Source: Areca catechu
Taxonomy: Eukaryota > Streptophyta > Magnoliopsida > Arecales > Arecaceae
Direction: 5' to 3'
DNA length: 64,000 nt
Assembly (NCBI GenBank): GCA_021397845.1
Contig: CM038053.1
Location: 110,459,825 to 110,523,824, forward strand
How positions within the stretch are numbered: position 1 is the first letter of the stretch; every line of letters begins with the position of its first letter. A program made the translations under genes and the position numbers. Of this stretch, positions 56,441 through 64,000 are shown in pieces. The notes beneath the pieces were generated by a model. The model had not been told where the DNA came from and ran no database searches. It was given only the letters and a program-made list of their open reading frames with translations.

Positions 56441-57480
56441 AAAAGATTTGCCAAAACTCAGTTATGAAAAAGACAAGATTTGTAGTGCATGTCAGCTTGG
56501 AAAATAAACCAAATCCTCTTTCAAACCAAAAGGAGTAATCTCTACATCTAGACCCTTAGAGTTGCTTCATATGGATCTCTTTGGGCCAACTAGAACATCT
56601 AGTTTGGGAGGTAAGAAGTACGGTCTAGTTATTGTAGATGATTTCTCACGATTTACATGGGTCATGTTTTTAGCACACAAAGATAAAACATTTTTAGAAT
56701 TCATTAGATTTCTTAAACATGTTTCAAATGAAAAAGGTATTTCAATCATATCTTTGAGAAGTGATCATGGAACCGAATTTGAAAATGCTGATTTTAATAA
56801 ATTTTGTATTGAAAATGGCATTCATCACAATTTTTTAGCACCTAGGATACCTTAACAAAATGGGGTGGTAGAAAAGAAAAATAGAACTCTTGAAGAAATG
56901 TCATGCACCATGCTTTGTGAAAATGACCTACCTAGATATTTTGGATGGAAGCCATAAATATTGCATGCTATATTTTAAATCGAGTTTTAATCCGGCCAAT
57001 TTTAAAGAAAACACCATATGAGCTTTGGAAGGGTAGAAGACCTTCAATTCGTATTTTCGTGTTTTAGGATGCTGTTGTTTCATCTTAAATAATGGTAAAG
57101 ACAACTTGAGTAAATTTGATGCCAAGTCAGATGAGGGTGTCTTTCTAGGCTACTCTACATCTAGCAAGGCATACAGGGTCTTCAACAGAAGAACATTTGT
57201 GTTGAAGAATCCATACATATTGTATTTGATGAGTCTGACCAGAAATCTTCTAGAAAAGAAGATGTGCTTTCTAATGAAACAGGTACTAAAAGAACTGAAG
57301 AAATGAACACAAATGAAGAGCCTGTCAAGGAACAAGAAGATGATCAAAACACTCAAGGAGATCAAGTATAAGGTAATGAAAACACATCTGCTATTGATCC
57401 ACTACTAAAAGAATGGAGGTATGCTCATGGACACCCAAAAGAACTAATTATAGGTGATCCATCTAGAAGTGTAAGTACTC
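56441..57480 (+). pseudogene. pol: Sirevirus B integrase
   Basis: ELLHMDLFGPTRT holds the first catalytic Asp (56556-56595), LRSDHGTEFENADF the second (56755-56800), and VVEKKNRTLEEM the Glu (56866-56900). A TAA for Gln lies just before QNGVVEKK (56853). Frame changes follow, then the C-terminal DAKSDEGVFLGYSTSSKAYRV (57118-57180). From 57230 to 57480 comes the acidic linker to RT, broken by stops. All three catalytic residues are present. Confidence 0.92.
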
Positions 57481-58560
57481 GATCATCCCTTAGAAATATT
57501 TATGTTATTTAGCATTTTTTTTCCCAATTGAACCTAAAACTATGGAGGAAGCTGAAAATGATAGTAATTGGATAAATGCTATGCAAGATGAACTTAACCA
57601 ATTCAAAAGGAACAATGTTTGGACATTAGTAAATAGGCCTTCAAATACTTTAATTATTGGCACAAAATGGGTTTTCAGAAATAAACTTGATGAAAATGGT
57701 ATTGTTATAAGAAATAAGGCTAGACTAGTTGCCAAAGGATACAATCAGGAAGAAGGAATCAATTTGATGAAACCTTTGCTCTTGTGGCTAGACTTGAGGC
57801 AATTAGGCTATTGTTGGCTTTTGCTTGTTTTATGAATTTTAAATTATTTCAAATGGATGTTAAAAGTGCCTTTTTAAATGATTTTATTGAAGAAGAGGTT
57901 TATGTTGAACAACCGCCTGGTTTTAAAAAATCTGAATTTTCAAATCATGTTTTCAAACTTCATAAAGCTTTGTATGATTTGAAATAAGCTCCAAGAGCTT
58001 GGTATGATCGTTTAAGTTCTTTCCTGCTCAAAAATGATTTTCTAGAGGTAATGTAGACAAAACTTTATTTTTGAAGAAAAGGAATGATGATCTCTTAGTA
58101 GTGCAAATCTATGTAGATGATATCATATTTGGTGCTACTAACGAATCTCTTTGTCAAGAATTTGCAAAGTTAATGCAGGGTGAGTTCGAGATGAGCATGA
58201 TGGGAGAACTGAATTTCTTCCTCGGACTCCAAATAAAGTAAACCAAAGAGGGCATCTTCATCAACCAAGCAAAGTACACAAAAGAAATACTCAAGAAGTT
58301 TGGGATGGAGAACACCAAGCCTTTAGGTACCCTATGAGCTCTTCTTGTAGACTTGACAAGGATGAATCAGGTATATCTATTAACCAAAAATTATATCATG
58401 GCATGATCGATTCATTGCTATATCTTACTGCCAGTAGGCCAGATATCATGTTTAGTGTATGTATATGTGCTAGATATCAGTCTAATCCTAAAGAGTCTCA
58501 TCTTTTGGTTGTTAAACGCATACTTAGATATCTATCTGGCTCAATTGAAATTAGTTTGTA
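57481..58560 (+). pseudogene. pol: Sirevirus B reverse transcriptase
   Basis: The domain starts with EAENDSNWINAMQDELNQF (57548-57605) and goes on with GTKWVFRNKLDENG and RLVAKGYNQEEG. After a one-base loss near 57763 it reads ARLEAIRLLLAFACF and LFQMDVKSAFLND (57845-57885). A TAA for Gln follows KALYDLK (57985). The active box QIYVDDIIFGATNE (58105-58145) is intact, then MMGELNFFLGLQIK with a TAA for Gln at 58238, and SSCRLDKDESG. Single-base losses occur near 58030 and 58330. It would synthesise cDNA in the particle. Confidence 0.94.
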
Positions 58561-59053
58561 GTACTCTAGAGATTCTTCATTTGAATTGATTGCTTATTCT
58601 GATACTGTCTTTGCTTGATGCAAACTTGATCGTAAAAGTACTAGTGGAACCTATCAGTTTCTTAGTAAATTTGATCTCTTGGAGTAGCAAGAAATAGAAT
58701 TAGTTGCTCTATCTATGGCGAAAACCGAATATATAGCAGCTGGAAGTTGTTGTGCTCAAATCCTTTGGATCAAACAGCAACTCGAAGATTTTGGCATTAA
58801 ACTAATTAAGATACCTATAAGATGTGACAATACTAGTGCAATCAATCTAACAAAGAATCCTGTTCAACATTCAAGAAGTAAACACATTGAAATAAGACAT
58901 CATTTCATAAGAGATCATGTACAAAACTCTAATGTTTTACTTGAATTTGTATGTACTGATGATCAATTAGCTGATGTGTTTACCAAACCCTTGAGTGAAG
59001 AGAGATTTTGCATGATTAGAAGAGAGTTAGGTATCATTGATCCATTCTCCTAG
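58561..59053 (+). pseudogene. pol: Sirevirus B RNase H
   Basis: YSRDSSFELIAYSD begins in frame after a TAG for Trp at 58558; a TGA for Trp lies near 58616. CKLDRKSTSGT follows, then a shift near 58665. The open piece 58715-59053 reads MAKTEYIAAGSCCAQILW, IRCDNTSAINLTKNPV, SKHIEIRHHFIRDH and ADVFTKPLS, ending at the natural pol stop. Near identical in plan to 39833-40260. Confidence 0.93.
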
Positions 59054-60115
59054 AACTCTCTCAAACTTCATCTTACCCAAGGTATTTTACTCAAAAATCA
59101 CTTGCATTTAGACCAAAAGCATTTTAAAACTTCCTTAAATTTTTTTTGAAAATTTTTTGAATTTTTTTGGGATTTCTTGGCCAAGTGTCGACACTTGTAT
59201 TTTGTGAAGTGTCGACACCTGACCAAGTGTCAACACTTGACAAATCCCAAGTGTCGACACTCACGAATTTTTTTTAATTTTTTTAGGACAAACTGAACAG
59301 TTTTTTGTCTCATTTCCCCCGTCTCTCTCAAGCTCCAGTGGTCCCCCAACCTCCACAAACTTCCGAATCAACCCTTTTTCCCGTTTACCCCAACGAAAAT
59401 CAGGTATTTCCCTTTCTTATTTTCGTTTTTGTTATTTTCAAACCATGGAAGCTTAGGTTTAGGTTTTTCCAACCATTTTAAACCATTTCAATCGGATTTT
59501 CACAAGTTTTAGTTCATTTCTAAGACTCCATTTAGTAGGAATCAAGCTTCAATGCATTCTTTTTGGATTTCCTTTGAGATTGTGGCCGATTTTCCACTCT
59601 TCCCGTCCATTTTGGGGAAAAAACACTATTGGATTGATTTTTAGCCGAAATTTCTTGGGTTTTTCATCAAAAATCAGATTTTCTAAAATAGGTATTGCAT
59701 TTTTATGTTTTGGGAAAGAATTCTAGTGATGTTTTATGAAATATTTCCTTCACTTAGGTGTTTAAACCTAAAAACCCTAAAGTGTTTTAACCTAAATCCT
59801 ATTTGTTTAGATTTGGTTTACTAAGGCGTATGTTTTATACATTGTGCAACCCAAAATATTCTATACATCTTGGATTAAAGTTTTTTTTTTTTTTAACCTA
59901 AATATGTTTTGACTCCACTTTTCGAATTTTTTTGTTTCTTCGTATTAAAGGTATTTTATAAACCTAAATTTGTTTTAATCCCAGTTTTTCAAAACTTATG
60001 TTAGCATATTTTTTTTGGAAAGCATAAGTTTCCCTTAGCCCATCTTGTTCTCAGCCTAATTAAATCTGTCCCCCTAGTTTACACTTTCTCAACCTTTCTT
60101 GGTCAGCTTGCTGTG
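59054..60115 (+). other. Spacer between pol and ORF3 of Sirevirus B, possible promoter and 5'-UTR intron
   Basis: About 1.06 kb without a gene. It has the gtgtcgacac cluster at 59181-59265, then a C/T-rich stretch (59310-59395). A possible donor aaaatcag|gtattt lies at 59401-59402 and a possible acceptor cttggtcag at about 60108, eight bases before the ORF3 ATG. Between them the sequence is T-rich like plant introns. Sirevirus A has the same order in shorter form. Confidence 0.5.
59181..59265 (+). promoter_or_regulatory. Palindromic gtgtcgacac cluster upstream of ORF3 (Sirevirus B)
   Basis: Exact gtgtcgacac at 59185-59194, 59209-59218 and 59251-59260, and gtgtcaacac at 59227-59236. These are the same motif and flanks (caagtgtcgacacttg) as in the LTR array, but located inside the element between pol and ORF3. 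Confidence 0.7.
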
Positions 60116-61761
60116 ATGGGTCCAAGGAAGAGACTTGCAGTTAGGGAGAGACCTAGTCAGGGTGCAGAGAGGAGATCCAAGGCTAGACAGGATACTGGGC
60201 AGGCTAGCAGTTCAGCGGCACCAGTTCTTTCCCCTGCAGAGAGGAGGCAGGAAGGCAGTGGCTTCCGGGAGGAGAGTCGACCTTGCTATCTTTGATCGGC
60301 ACCATTTTCCTATCCATCAGATACTCACAGATGTAGGACTAGTACCCTTCTGCACCATGCAGGAGAAGTACTACCCTCATCTTGTGAGGGAGTTTTATGG
60401 TGCCATGGATTGTCGACAACTTCTTTGGACCACTATAGTTAGAGGTGTTGAGATCTCTCTATCAGTAGAGTTGTTGAGCAGGATCTGGGAGATCCCCCAT
60501 TGGGGAGTCAGTATATTTGGTGTAGAGGACAGAGAGGCTGCTTTCAGGTGTATCCTCGAGCGGGAGGATGTTCACGGTGTGACAGTAGTCACCGCGAACC
60601 AGTTATCATTGGAGATGCACCTGTTACACCACATCACTGCACGCATACTTCTACCGAAGTCATAGAGATTCGACTTTATTACAGAGAGAGAATTGATGGT
60701 GATGACCAGCCTGATAGAGAGGAGACAGATTGATTTACCATCCTTGATGCTTGTACAGATGCATGACGCTGCGACCCAGAGGCGTCATTGTCTACCATAC
60801 GGTATGGGGTTGACCCGACTCTTTAGAGCATGTGGAGTATGCTTGGAGGGGGAGATCCCCAAGGGGATCTTGCACACGGATGTGTACGATGAGAGGTCAC
60901 TTCATTGCATGGGCTACAGACTGGTAGCAGGCCGATGGGTCTTGAGGGAGTCTGGCCAGGAGCCAGATGAGGAGGACAAGATACGAGAGGTAGAGGCAGG
61001 GCCATCAGGGCCAGTTAGTCCACCTGCTTAGGTTGCTCATGCATCTGAGACAGAGCCTATGACACCTACTGCCACTCCTTCAGCTGCTCCTCCGGTGTTT
61101 ACTGGATTATCTTTTGAGGAGTATTCTCGTCAGTAGTTCGCGAAGGTTCAAGGTGAGCTCGTTGGTCTTGGAGTTCGGTCGACTCAGATGCAGATCGAGA
61201 TAGAGGGCCTTAGAGCCCACACTACTTCTGAGCTCACTGAGCTCCGTCGATTGGTGGAGACTGGGTTTGCACGTATAGAGAAGCTTTTCAGATCTTTTGC
61301 AGCCCTTGTAGCTCCACCAGCTGATGATGATGGCGGTGATGACAGACATGATGGTGATGATGGTGGTGATGATGGACATGATGGTGGTGGTGATGGCACT
61401 GGTGATGGTGGTGACCATGCTGAGGGAGTAGACGGACAGAGCCACTGATATTATTGATAGAGACAGTGACAGTGACAGTGATGATGGCACTAACAGATAT
61501 GAGGTTGTCAGTCATGATCCTCCAGCCACCCCTGCAGATCTTCCACCAGCTGACTTAGTTGATTCCATGCCGGACTTTATCACACCTGCTGATCTTCTTT
61601 CACCTCTTTCCACTAGATCATTTAGGGTTATATCTTCTATAGGACCTTCAGGTCGCACTAGGAGTTGCCAGGCTTTAGCCCAGGGACCTCCTAAGGCTTT
61701 AGCTACTAGATCTAGGATAAGTGCCCCTTTGACTCTAGATATTCCATCTGATGAGGACTAG
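60116..61761 (+). pseudogene. Sirevirus B ORF3 (plant transposon-protein-like domain)
   Basis: The start ATG 60116 gives MGPRKRLAVRERP, a basic N-terminus. After a frame change near 60285 the main frame reads RHHFPIHQILTDVGLVPF and TIVRGVEISLSVELLSRIW. HHITARILLPKS and ITERELMVMTSLIERRQIDL follow, then HTDVYDERSLHCMGY. This fits the PF20167-type 'putative plant transposon protein' domain. Three in-frame TAGs (60663, 61029 and 61134) interrupt an otherwise continuous frame to 61448; each could be CAG changed by one transition. A helical segment (ELTELRRLVETGFARIEKLF) and an Asp/Gly repeat (61320-61430) precede a last frame change. The end DIPSDED (61759) resembles the acidic end of copy A. No membrane segment is seen. 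Confidence 0.72.
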
Positions 61762-62311
61762 CCTCACAGATGATTTATGATGTATGTTGTATCTTAACTG
61801 TTGATGTATCTTAATATCATTGGATGTGTTTCAGTATTGATTGAGTCAGCAATTTTTGTAACTGAAAACCTAATATTATATATATATGTGTGACTCTTTG
61901 ATACTTACATTGTTTTCCTGATTGATATACTTGAATTGATATGATAATCTTATCATTTTGGCTCTGATACATGATTATGTTAACTTTAAAATCTTAACTC
62001 TAATCTTCTTGAGCTCTGATAAGTTCAGGTGTGATTGAATTCAAGTCCATTACTTTTTGTCTCCATGCTTGTTTTGAGGGGGAGTTTACTCCCTTTTCTA
62101 ATGACTGACAAAAAGGGGGAGTATGGTTTGTTTGGTATTAACTGTTTGTGTTTGTAATTTTCCAATTTGATCTGATACCTGATTAATTAAGGGAGAGATT
62201 TATTCTTCCTAACTATGCAAATTGTGACTTATATGAACTTAAAATCATATTCATGAAATATCATATCTGAAATTTGAAAATTATTGTTGATTCACTCAAG
62301 GTTTTGTCATC
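61762..62311 (+). other. Sirevirus B spacer with repeated polypurine tracts
   Basis: Non-coding. PPT-like runs lie at about 62075-62083 (gagggggag), 62109-62121 (caaaaagggggag) and 62189-62199 (aagggagagat), before the true PPT. Their order and sequence match the spacer of Sirevirus A. Confidence 0.8.
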
Positions 62312-62328
62312 ATAAAAAAGGGGGAGAT
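62312..62328 (+). other. Polypurine tract of Sirevirus B
   Basis: ataaaaaagggggagat, directly before the 3' LTR. Confidence 0.92.
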
Positions 62329-62605
62329 TGTTGGCTCTCCTAGTGATTTTGATAAATACCAAAACCTTGAGTACATTGTATACTAATGTTTTCTTTCAGT
62401 TATGAGTTTTCAGGAAGCAAGCACCTCAAATTCTCGAAAATTTAAGTATCATGGCACGCCGTGGCATGCATTTTTTGTGACATATTCTTCATACAAAAAG
62501 GGCTTTTATATATTCAATTATTGGTTATTTATGTTTCATTTAAGTTTCAAAATTGATGCTTGTGTTTTGGGCTTTATTTGCACTTGATTATGAATTTTTC
62601 AGAAC

Positions 62606-62904
62606 CAAGTGTCGACACTGGGAAGTCAAGTGTCGACACTTCAGCATTTGGCATGCAGAAAAACTCCTTGGCATGCCAAGTGTCGACACCTGGACTCAAG
62701 TGTCAACACCTGAAACTCAAGTGTCGACACTTAAGTTCCGAAGTGTCGACTCAAGGCTTGAGATTTTTTGAAAATCCAGAACTTGGCCAATGGAGTGTTT
62801 TGTGTCAAGTGTCGACACCTGTGAATCAAGTGTCGACACTTGAAAGTTAAGTGTCGACACCTGGAAGTCAAGTGTCGACACCTGACAGCCAAGTGTCGAC
62901 ACTC
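62606..62904 (+). promoter_or_regulatory. GTCGAC palindrome array, 3' LTR of Sirevirus B
   Basis: About 11 copies, most of them exact gtgtcgacac. It is 299 bp long against 401 bp in the 5' LTR. Confidence 0.75.
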
Positions 62905-63020
62905 GGGTTCTGACAGGCCTAACGATCTATTGTTCTGACTTGTAGAAATGTCTTTTCAAGCTCTCAATGGCTAGATTCGATGCTCAAATGATCACAAACC
63001 ATTTTTTGGAAGTTTTTATC

Positions 63021-63028
63021 TATATTTA
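63021..63028 (+). promoter_or_regulatory. TATA box of Sirevirus B 3' LTR
   Basis: tatattta, about 117 bp downstream of the palindrome array; the 5' LTR has gtatttaa at the same place. Confidence 0.6.
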
Positions 63029-63784
63029 AGCTTCACCAACTTCATTCTAAAGGCATTGAAGTGTATTGAAGTCCATTGAAAGCCAAAAAGTCAAGATTCT
63101 CTCAAGAACTTCACTTCAAGAGCCATTTAAAGTTTGATTCCCTGAAAAAGCTTACAAGCCCATCCTTACATCATTCCAAAAGAAGAGTTTGAAGGATATT
63201 CCAAGGAGGAGACAAGACAAAGCATCCAACTTGAGCTTCAAAGCTTTCATTCTACTCTTGAAGAGAGTTTGTCTTATTTTTGAAATTATATATCTAATTT
63301 TATCATGTGATTTGACCTTGCTTTCAAGGTGTCTTGGAAGAAGGTTGTTGTGGTTTGTTGGTAAGCCAAAGGGACAAAACCAACTAGGGTTAACTTGTGA
63401 GGCCGAAGACAAAACAAGTGTAAAGGTTTGTTGGTGAGCCTAGGTGATAAAACAATATAGGTTTTGACTTATGAGCATTTTGAAAATTCAAGTCGGCTGT
63501 AATCTTGATTGGATTATAGTGGAATTCCCAAGGGTGGCTTGGGGAGTGGATGTAGGTGCTAGGTTTGCACCGAATCACTATAAACTTGTGTGTTTGTGTG
63601 GTTTGCCTTCTCTCTTTCTTGCTCTTTGTTTATTGCAATTCATTTACTGCTTTTCGCTGCATTCAATCTAGTGTATTGAATTTATTACTCATAAAACACA
63701 CTAGACATTCACATTACTGCTTTAAATTTTAAAAGACCCAATTCACCAACCCCCTCTTGGGCTCCATTTTTGGGCAACACTATG

Positions 63785-64000
63785 GCTTTGGTAGGATTTC
63801 CCTTCTAGGGAATCTTTGGGTCCCGTGCCATGTAGGTTGGTGTCCTCCAGCCATACGGTTGTCGATGTGGCTGCACGTTACGGGGCCCCGGGTTTGACAG
63901 GGCTTATCTTATGCAGAGCATGCGGGTGGCGTGTTACAGAACTGGCATTGGTGGCAGGACATGTGCCACCTTCCAGAGGTTGCAGGTGGATAGGGACCTC
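63785..64000. other. Unassigned flank of Sirevirus B
   Basis: GC-rich, continuing the sequence left of 52617 across the target site. No domain, repeat or RNA gene is recognised. Confidence 0.5.

Larger units (their letters stand above)
52622..63779 (+). mobile_element. Sirevirus B (Ty1/copia), full length, TSD ctatg
   Basis: 11,158 bp. LTRs 52622-54175 and 62329-63779; TSD ctatg at 52617-52621 and 63780-63784. Order: PBS, gag with a zinc knuckle and coiled coil, protease, integrase, RT, RNase H, then ORF3 and a run of polypurine tracts. The structure is complete, but stops and frameshifts occur in every gene. Most of the stops I could compare are single C-to-T or G-to-A changes. Confidence 0.97.
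62329..63779 (+). repeat. 3' LTR of Sirevirus B
   Basis: 1451 bp, TGTTGGCTCTCC.. to ..GGGCAACA. Same layout as the 5' LTR: palindrome array 62606-62904, TATA box, leader repeats with ttggtgagcc, and the caattcacc block near the end. Ends at a perfect TSD. Confidence 0.96.

Noticed and set aside
61107..61515. Minus-strand frames rich in Ser/Ile or His
   Set aside because: Shadow of the gatggtgatgat triplet repeat inside ORF3.

Overview
The window is nuclear DNA of a flowering plant, possibly a monocot with a large repeat-rich genome (the species guess is weak). All that I can recognise is LTR retrotransposon; I find no host gene, rRNA, tRNA, CRISPR array or bacterial-type operon in 64 kb. Evidence: tRNA-iMet-type primer binding sites, polypurine tracts, TG...CA LTRs, Ty1/copia and Ty3/gypsy gag-pol domains in family order, and 5-bp target-site duplications (TSDs) that I could match by eye. 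Every coding region carries stops or frameshifts, so nearly all genes are typed as pseudogenes.

Layout. 1-495: Sirevirus-type LTR (reverse) that cut a chromovirus integrase (496-1559), whose 3' LTR follows (1560 to about 3048). 3049-9000: copia F (gag, protease, integrase, no reverse transcriptase) plus an LTR that is itself split by a 1.9-kb solo LTR (4979-6891, TSD catcc). 9001-9668 and 20882-22250 are two halves of one Tat-type gypsy (reverse, with a 49-bp tandem array downstream of pol), split by copia D (9669-20881, TSD atcct). Copia D is split in turn by a chromovirus solo LTR (12469-13880, TSD catac). 22316-22921: protease/integrase of copia E. 22922 to about 33060: a reversed Sirevirus LTR split by chromovirus C (23380-32194, TSD atatt), the best-preserved gypsy here. 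33062-39129: a chromovirus LTR scrap, then the 3' third of a second Tat element: pol end, 85-bp and 57-bp tandem arrays, an antisense spliced gene, polypurine tract and LTR. 39130-45090: 5'-truncated Sirevirus A (RT, RNase H, extra ORF3, 3' LTR). 45091 to about 51079: copia E resumes (integrase end, RT, RNase H, LTR), with another chromovirus solo LTR (45631-47201). 51080-52616: probable Tat remnant and unassigned GC-rich DNA. 52622-63779: full-length Sirevirus B (TSD ctatg). 63785-64000: unassigned.

How the parts work together. In each family gag forms the particle, protease matures it, RT/RNase H copies the RNA from a tRNA-iMet primer and integrase inserts the DNA; the chromovirus integrase also carries a chromodomain for chromatin targeting. 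The most interesting signal is a palindromic motif with core GTCGAC (gtgtcgacac or gagtcgactc). It forms arrays upstream of the TATA box in Sirevirus LTRs, recurs in unrelated LTRs here, and recurs inside both Sireviruses just upstream of ORF3. There it is followed by a pyrimidine-rich leader and a possible intron, suggesting that ORF3 has its own promoter.
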